From the NCBI GenBank assembly GCA_944332645.1, contig CALVKK010000019.1, positions 1 to 14,591 on the forward strand: a DNA stretch of 14,591 nucleotides, given 5' to 3'. The notes beneath the pieces are model-generated. The model was not told where the DNA came from. It did not search any database and saw nothing but the letters and a program-made list of their open reading frames with translations. Below, one piece after another: positions 1-7,115 of this stretch (positions are counted from its first letter, which is position 1; every line of letters starts with the position of its first letter). Origin of the DNA: an uncultured Bacilli bacterium. GTDB lineage: Bacteria > Bacillota_I > Bacilli_A > RF39 > UBA660. The position numbers and the translations under genes are program-made.

Positions 1-8
1 AAATAAGG

Positions 9-14
9 TATACT
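9..14 (+). promoter_or_regulatory. possible -10 box of the tRNA cluster
   Basis: TATACT lies 19 bases before the first tRNA, a plausible distance for a -10 element. Any -35 would fall outside the window. The tRNAs could equally be the tail of a longer tRNA or rRNA operon that starts to the left, so this is only a candidate. Confidence 0.3.
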
Positions 15-33
15 TAAATAGCATTTTGGTTTT

Positions 34-110
<77 letters not shown>

Positions 111-113
111 TAT

Positions 114-190
114 GCCTCAATAGCTCAGTCGGTTAGAGCACTTGACTGTTAATCAAGGGGTCGTAGGTTCGAGTCCTACTTGAGGCGCCA
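114..190 (+). tRNA. tRNA-Asn (anticodon GTT)
   Basis: Acceptor GCCTCAA (114-120) pairs with TTGAGGC (180-186), then discriminator G and encoded CCA (188-190). Anticodon stem CTTGA/TCAAG encloses loop CTGTTAA, anticodon GTT at 148-150. T-arm contains GGTTCGA. Only three bases separate it from tRNA-Ile. Confidence 0.97.
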
Positions 191-192
191 TT

Positions 193-269
193 GGCCAGTT
201 GGTGAAGTGGCTTAACACACTGCCCTTTCACGGCAGCATTCACGGGTTCGAATCCCGTACTGGTCACCA
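193..269 (+). tRNA. tRNA-Glu (anticodon TTC)
   Basis: Acceptor GGCCAGT (193-199) pairs with ACTGGTC (259-265, one G-U pair), then A and encoded CCA (267-269). Anticodon stem CTGCC/GGCAG holds loop CTTTCAC with anticodon TTC at 227-229. Last of the trio, two bases after tRNA-Asn and directly before the terminator. Confidence 0.97.
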
Positions 270-282
270 AAGAGACAATAAT

Positions 283-311
283 AAAAGAACTTTCAATAAG
301 TTCTTTTTTTG
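283..311. terminator. terminator after tRNA cluster, probably bidirectional
   Basis: AAAGAACTT (284-292) and AAGTTCTTT (298-306) form a 9-bp stem with a 5-base loop and are followed by a T-run on the plus strand, a typical intrinsic terminator for the tRNA transcript. Read on the minus strand the same stem is followed by TTTTATTATT, about 20 bases past the stop of ddl, so it can also end the convergent hydrolase-ddl transcript. Confidence 0.85.
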
Positions 312-330
312 TATATTTTAGAATTCACCA

Positions 331-1515
331 TTATTTTAATTTACCTTTAATTCCTTTAACACCGTTATAATTACTTAATATATTAGTATCAAATGTAATT
401 GTTTTTTCATGTTTTTTCTTATATTGTTTAATTGCTAGTGTAATCACTTCATCTAACAATTGCTCATAATTTTTACCTGTTTTTTCCCATAAATAAAATG
501 ATAAGCTACCCGGAATTGTATTGGGCTCATTAACATATATTTTTTTTCTTTTCCCATCGATTAAAAAATCAATTCGACATACACCACTTAAATTAAGAAC
601 CCGAAACACTTCCTTTGCTATTTCTTGAATGTCATTAGTCATCTTTTCGTCTAACCTAGCAGGAATAACTCTGCTAGCACTAACCATTCCTTTTGACCCG
701 ATTTTACCTTTCATTTTATTACTACCTAGATATTTATCTTTATAAGTTAAAAAATCATTTGAACTCATTACTTCTTCTAAGACACTAACCTGTTGTGATT
801 GATAATTACCTAGAACGCTACAATTTATTTCAATAAGATTTTCAATAGCTTTTTCAACGACAATTTTAGTATCATAAGTTATTGCTTCCTCAATAGCTTT
901 TTCTAAATCTATAATATCTTTTACATATGTAATACCAATACTACTGCCTAATGTGGCAGGTTTGACAATTACAGGGAAACCAAGCTTTTTTACTTTGTCT
1001 ATGACTTTTTCTTTATCTAAATAATATTCATTGTCAAAAAACCAAATATATGGAACTGAAGGTATTCCAATATTTTCAAAGATCTGTTTCATAACAACTT
1101 TATCTTGACCTAAGCTAGAACCTAAAACGCTACTACCTACATATGGTATTCCAACCATCTCCAAGTAACCTTGAATCGTCCCATCCTCTATATTATTACC
1201 GTGAACAATCGGTAAAATAATATCTAAATCTGCGACAACACGTTTAAATATACCAATAGATTGTAATCTAAACAATCCACCATGATTAAATAAAACAACC
1301 TTCTTAGCATACTTCTTCAATGTCTCAAAATCCCGATAAATATCTATATCTGCTAACATTTTACCAGTATACCATGTTCTATCTTTTGCAATATAAATAG
1401 GATAAATATCATATTTTTCTTGATTTAAATGTTCCATTGCTTGGACTGCTGATATAATGCTTACTTCATGTTCAACAGTTGAACCACCAAATATAACTCC
1501 TACTTTAATTTTCAT
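331..1515 (-). CDS. ddl: D-alanine--D-alanine ligase
   Basis: ATP-grasp enzyme that joins two D-alanines to make the dipeptide added to peptidoglycan precursors in the cytoplasm. Seen in the 394-residue product: N-terminal GGSTVEHEVS with the conserved Glu15; the HG..EDGT segment (105-113); GSS (190-192) matching the serine of the family's GSSVG motif; a tyrosine in FLTYKDKY (258) at the position of the E. coli DdlB active-site Tyr; and Mg-binding positions Asp316 (CRIDFLID) and Glu330/Asn332 (NEPNTIPGS). The omega-loop region after Tyr258 is basic and rather long, and the whole protein is at the long end for the family. The start overlaps the hydrolase stop by four bases (ATGA), with AGGAG 12-16 bases before the ATG inside the hydrolase gene, so the two are translationally coupled. 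I see no reason to call it a D-Ala-D-Lac (Van-type) ligase, but specificity cannot be settled by eye. Confidence 0.95.
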   Translation of the reverse strand: MKIKVGVIFGGSTVEHEVSIISAVQAMEHLNQEKYDIYPIYIAKDRTWYTGKMLADIDIYRDFETLKKYAKKVVLFNHGGLFRLQSIGIFKRVVADLDIILPIVHGNNIEDGTIQGYLEMVGIPYVGSSVLGSSLGQDKVVMKQIFENIGIPSVPYIWFFDNEYYLDKEKVIDKVKKLGFPVIVKPATLGSSIGITYVKDIIDLEKAIEEAITYDTKIVVEKAIENLIEINCSVLGNYQSQQVSVLEEVMSSNDFLTYKDKYLGSNKMKGKIGSKGMVSASRVIPARLDEKMTNDIQEIAKEVFRVLNLSGVCRIDFLIDGKRKKIYVNEPNTIPGSLSFYLWEKTGKNYEQLLDEVITLAIKQYKKKHEKTITFDTNILSNYNGVKGIKGKLK

Positions 1516-2246
1516 TCTTTATCATCTCCTATAAAACTTTTTAAAACTCTCACAGTTTGATCAAATCTTTCTAAATATGCATAATGGCTACATCCTTCAT
1601 AAGTTACTAATCCACAATTATCAATTAATTTTTCTAATTCATATGCATCATTAATACTAACAGCTTCATCTAATGTTCCCCAAATCAATAAAGTTGGACA
1701 TTTTATTTGATTGAGTTTATTTGATATATCATAATTAACGTGTTCAACCATTATTTTTCGCATCATTTCACTAGCGTTTCTATAATCGGCTGAGCCAATA
1801 TGTTTTTTAGCAAAATGTTCTAATTTTTTTAACCCAGGAACTTTTTTGGCCATTTTTAATAATTTAGTTTTTAATGATAACTGCAACACCTGTTTTTTAT
1901 AAGGGCTAGCTAAACAAACTAACTTTTTTACATTATATTTAGTAGCATATAATAATCCAATCTTTCCACCAAATGAATGACCGATAATGATAGGATAATC
2001 AATATTTAATTGTTGCAATAACTCATGTAACATATCAGCATAATCATCAACAGTCCACATTGTCCTAGGTTCCTCGCTTGCTCCAAAGCCTGGTAAATCG
2101 ACTATTATTACTCGATTATTTAAAAATTGATCCCCCAAACCTTTCATCATTTGAATATTTTGTCCCCAACCGTGCAAAAATACAAGAGCTGTTTTATTTT
2201 TATTGCCATAATCAATATAATTGATAGCAAGGCCTTTTATTATCAT
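1512..2246 (-). CDS. alpha/beta hydrolase, substrate unknown
   Basis: A 244-residue single-domain alpha/beta-hydrolase fold protein, probably cytoplasmic (no signal peptide or membrane segment). Seen: the oxyanion-hole HGW (25-27), VDLPGFGAS (49-57), the nucleophile elbow G-H-Ser91-F-G-G, a likely acid Asp193 in WGTLDEAV, and catalytic His221 in CSHYAYLE. The insert around 120-165 is Lys-rich and forms the cap. The family covers esterases, lipases and C-C hydrolases, so the substrate is not inferable. It is the first gene of a two-gene operon with ddl, ending in TGA that overlaps the ddl ATG. The ribosome site AAAGGTGA sits just before ATG 2246. The use of TGA as the stop here argues for the standard bacterial code. 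Confidence 0.88.
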   Translation of the reverse strand: MIIKGLAINYIDYGNKNKTALVFLHGWGQNIQMMKGLGDQFLNNRVIIVDLPGFGASEEPRTMWTVDDYADMLHELLQQLNIDYPIIIGHSFGGKIGLLYATKYNVKKLVCLASPYKKQVLQLSLKTKLLKMAKKVPGLKKLEHFAKKHIGSADYRNASEMMRKIMVEHVNYDISNKLNQIKCPTLLIWGTLDEAVSINDAYELEKLIDNCGLVTYEGCSHYAYLERFDQTVRVLKSFIGDDKE

Positions 2247-2262
2247 CTTCTCACCTTTAATT

Positions 2263-2291
2263 ATTATATCATTTTTTTTGATAGTTTTAAA
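2263..2291 (-). promoter_or_regulatory. promoter of hydrolase-ddl operon
   Basis: On the minus strand an extended -10 TGATATAAT (hexamer 2263-2268) has a weak -35 TTTAAA (2286-2291) 17 bases upstream. Transcription would start near 2256, giving a very short leader that just includes the ribosome binding site. Confidence 0.6.
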
Positions 2292-2310
2292 TATTATTTA
2301 AATATTATTT
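2289..2310. repeat. 11-bp perfect tandem repeat, two copies
   Basis: AAATATTATTT at 2289-2299 is repeated at 2300-2310, between the terminator of the minus-strand gene above and the promoter of the hydrolase. Its function is unknown; it overlaps the weak -35 region. Confidence 0.8.
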
Positions 2311-2332
2311 AAAAAAACAAGTCACCTTGTTT
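2311..2332 (-). terminator. terminator overlapping the stop of the small exported protein gene
   Basis: Minus-strand AAACAAG, loop GTGA, CTTGTTT, then a T-run (A-run 2311-2317 on the plus strand). The 5' arm contains the first bases of the TAA stop (2331-2333), so the terminator is built into the gene end. It separates this unit from the hydrolase-ddl promoter. Confidence 0.8.
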
Positions 2333-2744
2333 AATTTTCGATAACCATCTTTTCAATATTTACCCTAGCCAAATCTCGATTACTACTATAAACTTTTATT
2401 TTTTTTATCTTTATACCTTCTATTTTTAATTTAACTGCCTCACTTCGATAACCACTGTTTTCTAAAATCTTAAGATAATCTTCTTTAAATTTATCAATAT
2501 TGATAAATTGATATTGTTGCTTAATTTGACTTTGATATAATGTGTTAATATATGGCTCAATAGATATAACATCAAAATTTTTAAAATAATCATTAAAATT
2601 ATTTGTAGATATGTTTTTTAATGGAAACTCTAATGTATAAACAGAATAAATATTATCTTCATTAAAAACTGGCATAGTCTTTTCTTCCTTAAAATTAAAT
2701 GTAACAAAAAAACAAATAGTAAAAGTTAATAAAATTTTTTTCAT
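2331..2744 (-). CDS. small probably exported protein of unknown function
   Basis: I do not recognise this protein. From the preferred start it has 137 residues: a basic-hydrophobic N-terminus (MKKILLTFTICFFVTF) that looks like a signal peptide or membrane anchor with no lipobox cysteine, then a mixed polar domain and a Lys/Ile-rich C-terminus. An ATG four codons upstream (2756) is in frame, but the only ribosome-site-like sequence, GGTGA, lies between the two ATGs, five bases before the 2744 ATG, so the shorter form is chosen. It follows the glycosyltransferase by about 46 bases on the same strand and shares its terminator, so it may act with it at the membrane; that link is inference only. 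Confidence 0.65.
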   Translation of the reverse strand: MKKILLTFTICFFVTFNFKEEKTMPVFNEDNIYSVYTLEFPLKNISTNNFNDYFKNFDVISIEPYINTLYQSQIKQQYQFINIDKFKEDYLKILENSGYRSEAVKLKIEGIKIKKIKVYSSNRDLARVNIEKMVIEN

Positions 2745-2790
2745 ATACTTCACCATTTGTATTTTGGTTTATTTTAACAAAATTAAACTG

Positions 2791-4017
2791 TTATTTTTTT
2801 ATTTCTTCAATTTTCACACTGCGATTATGTTTAATAGGTTCCCAAGATAAGTTTTTCTTGAATAAACAAATTAAAGTAATTGGGATCCACGTAATAATGA
2901 AAAAAGTAAACAATAAAATCCCTGATAAATTTTCTTTTGCACTTTTGTTATTATATTTAATAACAAATATATTAATAATAATATTGGCTAAATAAGAAAC
3001 GGCAAAAAACAAAATACCGTAAGAATACATATAAGCAAAGGCGTCGTATAATTGAATATTTGCTATTCTAAATACAAATAATACTATTGTCAATAAAGCT
3101 GATAGTATTTGCATATATGGTGCCGTAAAGATCAGCAACATATCTAAACAAGGTAAAAATCCCGTCTTACTATACGTTCTAATCAACCTTTTGTTATAAG
3201 TTCTAAAGCATTGAATATTCCCCATTGACCATCTTTTTCTTTGTTTCCAAGAGGCTTTAAATTCTGTTGGTTGTTCATCATATGTTATAGCGTCTTCGAC
3301 AAAGACAATTTTAATGCCATTTAAAGCACACTGAGCAGTAAATTCAATATCTTCAGTTAAAGTAACTGTATTAAAACCATATTCATCAATAATTTCTTTT
3401 TTAATCATAAATCCTGTTCCATTAATACTTGAAGATCCACCCATTTGCATACGTGCTTTATTGAAGAAAAAATTTTGAATCCAATAAAATATAGAATAAC
3501 TGCCACTAATCCAATTATCCCCGGGATTTTTACTATCTCTAAAACCTTGAGCTACTTTATGTCCCTCACATAAAGCATCATTCATTCGCGATAAAAATTC
3601 AGGATGAACGACATTATCCGCATCAAAAATTACATAAGCATCTATTTCTTCATTAGACAATTTATCAAAAGCAAACTTTAAAACTTCACCCTTAGATTTT
3701 GTAGGAACCGTACATTTTAATATTGTTGCTCCTGCTTTTTTAGCTATTTTTTCTGTATCATCAGTACAGTTGTTAGGGATTACATAGACCTCAAATAATT
3801 CCTTGGGATAATCTTGTTTTAACAAACTTTTAACTAAATTTTCAATAACTCCCTCCTCATTACGTGATGCGACTAAAACGGCAAACCTATTTTTTGGTTT
3901 ACGATTTTCAACTATCTTCTTATCGATATTTTTAAAGCCGAAAAAACCTGTTATTAAAAAATACAAACCATATGTCAAAACAAGAATAAAAAATATATAA
4001 TATATTATTTGAATCAT
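2791..4017 (-). CDS. membrane glycosyltransferase, family 2
   Basis: Processive-type GT-A glycosyltransferase at the cytoplasmic membrane, 408 residues. Seen in order: N-terminal membrane helix (about 4-26); the nucleotide-sugar domain opening with VLVASRNEEGVIENLVKSL; the metal-binding DAD (132-134); the acceptor/catalytic TED (221-223); and the Q-x-x-R-W motif (Gln259, Arg262, Trp263) typical of cellulose-synthase-like and hyaluronan-synthase-like enzymes. Three hydrophobic C-terminal segments follow (about 293-316, 331-353, 366-386). It probably uses a UDP-sugar to build a polysaccharide or glycolipid; which sugar cannot be told. Ribosome site GAGGTGAT precedes ATG 4017. It has its own promoter and is followed by the small exported protein. 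Confidence 0.9.
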   Translation of the reverse strand: MIQIIYYIFFILVLTYGLYFLITGFFGFKNIDKKIVENRKPKNRFAVLVASRNEEGVIENLVKSLLKQDYPKELFEVYVIPNNCTDDTEKIAKKAGATILKCTVPTKSKGEVLKFAFDKLSNEEIDAYVIFDADNVVHPEFLSRMNDALCEGHKVAQGFRDSKNPGDNWISGSYSIFYWIQNFFFNKARMQMGGSSSINGTGFMIKKEIIDEYGFNTVTLTEDIEFTAQCALNGIKIVFVEDAITYDEQPTEFKASWKQRKRWSMGNIQCFRTYNKRLIRTYSKTGFLPCLDMLLIFTAPYMQILSALLTIVLFVFRIANIQLYDAFAYMYSYGILFFAVSYLANIIINIFVIKYNNKSAKENLSGILLFTFFIITWIPITLICLFKKNLSWEPIKHNRSVKIEEIKK

Positions 4018-4051
4018 TTAAATCACCTCAAAAATTTTTAAGTACGACTAT

Positions 4052-4079
4052 ATTATATCATAGTTTTGGTAAATGGCAA
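4052..4079 (-). promoter_or_regulatory. promoter of the glycosyltransferase unit
   Basis: Minus strand: -35 TTGCCA (4074-4079), 16-base spacer, extended -10 TGATATAAT (hexamer 4052-4057). The predicted start near 4045 leaves a leader of roughly 28 bases with the ribosome site GAGGTGAT. Confidence 0.8.
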
Positions 4080-4110
4080 AAAGGAATATGTTTTTTGTGT
4101 AAATAAATAC

Positions 4111-4140
4111 AAAAAAAGAATTAGTTATCTTCTAATTCTT
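4111..4140 (-). terminator. rpoE terminator folded into the coding end
   Basis: Minus strand AAGAATTAG (4132-4140), 7-base loop, CTAATTCTT (4116-4124), then a T-run. The 5' arm encodes the last acidic residues of RpoE and the TAA stop (4121-4123) is in the 3' arm, so the tail codons double as terminator sequence. Confidence 0.82.
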
Positions 4141-4552
4141 CATCATTTAATACAGCTAAATCATCTAATTCTTCATCATCTTCTAATTCCTCATCTTCAA
4201 GTACTGAATCAATATCATCTTCTAATTCATCTTCTAATTCCTCAACATCTTCTTCAATTTCTTCATCTATATCATCATCTTCTTCATCTAAGACGATATC
4301 AACTGGATTTTTTTCTCTTAAATCCCACTCATTATTTTCTAAAAAAACAAAACGTTTATCAGTAGCTAAAGCGGTATAATATTCCCCAATTTTATCTGTA
4401 AATTCTGCTTCATCATAACCTAACAAATCACATATTTTTTTAAATATAGTTGGTGTATTTAATGACTTATTTTCTTCTTTTAAAATCAACTCTGTTAAAT
4501 CAGTATAGGATAATATTTCTAATTCCTCTTTTGGCATATTTTTCATCAACAT
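4121..4552 (-). CDS. rpoE: DNA-directed RNA polymerase delta subunit
   Basis: Accessory RNA polymerase subunit of low-GC Gram-positives that loosens core-DNA contacts and speeds recycling. The 143-residue product has the two-part family layout: an N-terminal HARE-HTH domain (about 11-80, with SYTDLTELILKE, the TPTIFKKICDLLG helix and the DKRFVFLENNEWDLRE wing) and a low-complexity tail (about 89-143) made almost only of Asp, Glu, Leu and a few Ile/Val. That tail is the nucleic-acid-displacing part. It is somewhat shorter than the B. subtilis protein (173 residues). GGGAGGTAATT directly before ATG 4552 fixes the start, though ATG 4546 is also possible. It has a strong promoter and its own terminator, so it appears to be monocistronic. 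No pyrG or argS is next to it. Confidence 0.93.
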   Translation of the reverse strand: MLMKNMPKEELEILSYTDLTELILKEENKSLNTPTIFKKICDLLGYDEAEFTDKIGEYYTALATDKRFVFLENNEWDLREKNPVDIVLDEEDDDIDEEIEEDVEELEDELEDDIDSVLEDEELEDDEELDDLAVLNDEELEDN

Positions 4553-4581
4553 AATTACCTCCCATATAAATATATCAGTCC

Positions 4582-4604
4582 CATTTTAACATATTTTTAA
4601 AATG
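4582..4604. promoter_or_regulatory. dyad overlapping the rpoE promoter, possible operator
   Basis: CATTTTAA (4582-4589) and TTAAAATG (4597-4604) are a perfect 8-bp inverted repeat with a 7-base centre. It covers the -10 box and the whole spacer up to the -35. Such a position suits a repressor site, but AT-rich dyads also arise by chance. Confidence 0.35.
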
Positions 4605-4610
4605 TGTCAA
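4583..4610 (-). promoter_or_regulatory. rpoE promoter
   Basis: Minus strand consensus -35 TTGACA (4605-4610), 16-base spacer, extended -10 TGTTAAAAT (hexamer TAAAAT, 4583-4588). Predicted start near 4576. The best -35 in the window, consistent with high expression of an RNA polymerase subunit. Confidence 0.85.
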
Positions 4611-4657
4611 GACTATTTTTATAATATGTTACAACTTATTCAAAATATACTAATTAT

Positions 4658-5008
4658 TTACATCTTCAATTTAAAAATTACATCTTGCTCAGTTGTCAAA
4701 ACTTTATATTTTATTATTAGCAAATTATCTTCGACAACAATATAATTAGTTAGCACATCTAGATCAATAGTTTTATCAAGATTCTTTAAAATATATTTAC
4801 CTTTTGTCACTTGATCCTTAACAAAATTAAAATCTAAAAAGTATTCATCATTTTCTCTTGTTATTCTAACCATATCTTTAAAATATAGATAAACCTTTAC
4901 ATTGTTATCAATATAACTGATGCTATTATCATCTTTAATAGCAAAATATTTTCCTTTACTAATTTGATTGTTATTTATTAAAACAACTTCAATATTTAAC
5001 TGTTTCAT
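4658..5008 (-). CDS. DUF1934 / YwiB-like beta-barrel protein
   Basis: A 116-residue cytoplasmic protein that looks like the DUF1934 (YwiB) family, a small lipocalin-like beta-barrel of unknown function. The pattern is alternating strand-like segments: an opening MKQLNIEVVLI, a central VYLYFKDMVRITRENDEYFLDF, then TKGKYILKN and a C-terminal LLIIKYKVLTTEQDVIFKLKM. The family match is by overall pattern, so moderate. Longer in-frame starts exist at 5050 (ATG) and 5059 (GTG), but an extended -10 TGTTATAAT lies between them and ATG 5008, which also has AAAGTGATGAG before it; I therefore use 5008. In B. subtilis ywiB, argS and rpoE are neighbours; here rpoE lies 105 bases downstream and argS is absent. 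Confidence 0.6.
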   Translation of the reverse strand: MKQLNIEVVLINNNQISKGKYFAIKDDNSISYIDNNVKVYLYFKDMVRITRENDEYFLDFNFVKDQVTKGKYILKNLDKTIDLDVLTNYIVVEDNLLIIKYKVLTTEQDVIFKLKM

Positions 5009-5030
5009 CTCATCACTTTCTTTGTTTGTA

Positions 5031-5039
5031 ATTATAACA
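5031..5039 (-). promoter_or_regulatory. extended -10 of the DUF1934-like gene
   Basis: Minus strand TGTTATAAT, a perfect hexamer with the TGn extension. No good -35 is present; the expected -35 position falls at 5054-5059, within the left arm of the inverted repeat. The predicted start near 5024 excludes the two longer start codons. Confidence 0.65.
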
Positions 5040-5047
5040 TAAATCAA

Positions 5048-5107
5048 CATAAAAATCACTTATATTTTTACTGTTTTATCTAATAATAAATATAGGTGAT
5101 TTTTATG
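5048..5107. repeat. 20-nt inverted repeat over mirrored SD/ATG sequences
   Basis: Left arm 5048-5067 and right arm 5088-5107 match at 19 of 20 positions, with a 20-base centre. The right arm holds the ribosome site AGGTGAT and the ATG of the PBP gene; the left arm is the mirror on the other strand, AAGTGAT plus ATG. In RNA the single mismatch is a G-U pair, so a transcript starting left of or within the left arm could hide the PBP start in a hairpin. It could also be a protein-binding operator for the two divergent genes. Confidence 0.7.
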
Positions 5108-7051
5108 AAAAAGTTAAAGAAAATAGCTAAATGGTTATTAATCATTGTTTTATTTTGTACTTTAGTTTATGGTGGAATCTATCTTTATGCTTGGATGAGC
5201 CCTAAATTAACTATCAATAATGCTAAAAGCTATTATTTTTACGATAAAGATGAAAATTTAATTACAGGAACAGATGAATGGATTAGTTATGAAAATATTG
5301 ATCAAGATGTTATTAACGCAACTATTGCTATTGAAGATAGACATTTTTTCGACCATCACGGTTTTGATTATTTAAGAATAGCAAAAGCGTTATATACTAA
5401 TATTCTAACAAAGTCTAAAAGTCAGGGTGCTTCAACCATCACACAGCAATACGCTAAAAATCTATATTTAGATTTTGATAAAACTTGGGAAAGAAAAATC
5501 AATGAAGCTTGGTTAACTATTAGACTAGAAACTCATTACAGTAAAGAGGAAATATTGGAAGGATATCTTAACACAATCAACTATGGTGGTATATTCGGAA
5601 TTGAAAACGCTAGTAAATATTATTTCGGCAAGAGTGCTGATGATCTATCTTTAGGAGAAGCTGCCATGTTAGTGGGAATTCCTAATCGTCCTAGTGAATT
5701 TTCACCATTTGTCGATTATGAGGCGTCAAAAAAACGGCAACTAACAGTTTTGAAATCGATGGAAAGAGATGGTTATATTACTGAAGAAGAAGCAAACGAT
5801 GCATATGATGAACAGTTAATTTTTGACAATAAAGAAGATGATGAAGAATTAAATTCTATTATGTATTATCAAGATGCTGTTATTGAAGAATTAAAAATTA
5901 TAAAATCGATTCCTAGCTCATTATTACAAACTGGTGGTTTGAAAATATATACTAATTTAGATTTAAAAGCACAAGATGCGATTGAAACATCTATCAAACA
6001 AACCATTGACTCAGATATTCAAGTTGCCAGTATTATCATGGATCCAAATACAGGAGCAATTTTAGGATTAGTGGGAGGAACCGACTACAGTAAAAGTCAA
6101 TTTAATCGTGCTTTATCTGTAAATAGAAGTGTTGGCTCAACTATCAAACCTTTCTTATACTATGCTGCTTTAGAAAATAATTTTACTGCCTCAACTACTT
6201 TCACTAGTGAAAGAACAACTTTTGTTTTTTCTGAAAATCAAACTTATAGTCCAACTAATTATGGTGATCAATATCCAAATAAAGAAATTTCCTTAGCTTC
6301 AGCTATAGCAACATCAGATAATATATATGCTGTTAAAACACATCTATTTTTGGGAAGTGATGTTTTAGTTGATATGATGAAAAGAGTTGGCATTACAGCA
6401 AAATTAGATAGTATTCCATCACTTGCTTTAGGTAGTCAACCTATTAGTTTAATAGAGATGACAGCCGCTTATTCTATGTTTGCTAATGAAGGTTATAAAG
6501 TTAAACCACATTTTATCAAAAGAGTTGAGGATATTAATGGCAATGTTTTATACGAATACAAGGACAACAAAGAAGCTGTTTTAAATAAAAGTATAACTTT
6601 CATTTTAAATGAATTATTATCAAACACTAGTAATCCCAAATATATTAGTTATACTTATCCAACCTCTTATGTAATTTCTAGCAAACTAACCAGAAAATAT
6701 GCTATAAAAACAGGAACAACTGAATACGACCATTTAGTATTTGGCTATAATAAAGATGTCGTAGTTAGTGTTTGGAGTGGATATGATGATAATAGAACTT
6801 TATCTAGTGGTGATGCTTCAACTAATAAAAATCTTTGGGCCGATATTATTGAAAAATATCTCGAAGGTAAAAAAGACAACTGGTATTCTATGCCGAATAA
6901 TGTCGTCGGTGTCTTAGTAGATCCGGTAACTGGTCAATTAGCAAATGAGGAAACTAAAAACAGTACCATTCAATATTATCTAAAAGGAACAGAACCATCA
7001 AATGACTATAATTTAGATGATATTGTTCCAACTATCAAACCCGAAAACTAA
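5105..7051 (+). CDS. class A penicillin-binding protein (transglycosylase/transpeptidase)
   Basis: Bifunctional peptidoglycan synthase of 648 residues, anchored in the membrane with its catalytic domains outside. Seen: basic N-terminus and one membrane helix (about 9-30); GT51 glycosyltransferase domain (about 50-235) with EDRHFFDHHG (catalytic Glu77), QGASTITQQ (107-115) and RKINE (130-134); then the transpeptidase domain with S-x-x-K at 345-348 (Ser345 nucleophile), SDN at 404-406 and KTGT at 535-538. All key residues are present. No PASTA or other C-terminal domain. An in-frame GTG at 5096 is really part of the ribosome site AGGTGATTTTT, so ATG 5105 is the start. The ribosome site and ATG lie in a 20-nt inverted repeat. 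It diverges from the DUF1934-like gene; I find no convincing promoter. It resembles the PBP1A/PBP2D group. Confidence 0.95.
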   Translation: MKKLKKIAKWLLIIVLFCTLVYGGIYLYAWMSPKLTINNAKSYYFYDKDENLITGTDEWISYENIDQDVINATIAIEDRHFFDHHGFDYLRIAKALYTNILTKSKSQGASTITQQYAKNLYLDFDKTWERKINEAWLTIRLETHYSKEEILEGYLNTINYGGIFGIENASKYYFGKSADDLSLGEAAMLVGIPNRPSEFSPFVDYEASKKRQLTVLKSMERDGYITEEEANDAYDEQLIFDNKEDDEELNSIMYYQDAVIEELKIIKSIPSSLLQTGGLKIYTNLDLKAQDAIETSIKQTIDSDIQVASIIMDPNTGAILGLVGGTDYSKSQFNRALSVNRSVGSTIKPFLYYAALENNFTASTTFTSERTTFVFSENQTYSPTNYGDQYPNKEISLASAIATSDNIYAVKTHLFLGSDVLVDMMKRVGITAKLDSIPSLALGSQPISLIEMTAAYSMFANEGYKVKPHFIKRVEDINGNVLYEYKDNKEAVLNKSITFILNELLSNTSNPKYISYTYPTSYVISSKLTRKYAIKTGTTEYDHLVFGYNKDVVVSVWSGYDDNRTLSSGDASTNKNLWADIIEKYLEGKKDNWYSMPNNVVGVLVDPVTGQLANEETKNSTIQYYLKGTEPSNDYNLDDIVPTIKPEN

Positions 7052-7059
7052 ATTCACTG

Positions 7060-7089
7060 TTGCAAATTATGTCACTTTAATGATATAAT
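7060..7089 (+). promoter_or_regulatory. promoter of the bitopic protein gene
   Basis: -35 TTGCAA (7060-7065), 18-base spacer, extended -10 TGATATAAT (hexamer 7084-7089). It lies just after the PBP stop, so the next gene can be expressed independently of the PBP. There is no terminator between the two, so read-through also contributes. Confidence 0.8.
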
Positions 7090-7115
7090 ATTAACGTGAA
7101 AAGAGGATAGATAGC

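Noticed and set aside
2127..2312. Plus-strand 61-codon ORF
   Set aside because: Antisense to the start and promoter of the hydrolase; low-complexity hydrophobic product and no ribosome site.
4140..4300. Possible CRISPR or tandem-repeat array
   Set aside because: Units are irregular, lack spacers, and are in-frame acidic codons of rpoE.
4066..4365. Plus-strand 99-codon ORF rich in Leu, His and Gln
   Set aside because: It is the antisense of the acidic tail codons of rpoE; no ribosome site, and it runs through the rpoE terminator.
5009..5059. N-terminal extension of the DUF1934-like protein (starts at 5059 or 5050)
   Set aside because: A consensus extended -10 lies within the extension and a better-placed ribosome site precedes ATG 5008. 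The mirrored SD/ATG at 5050 is noted as a finding instead.
5096..5104. GTG start for the PBP nine bases upstream
   Set aside because: The GTG is part of the AGGTGAT ribosome site that serves ATG 5105.
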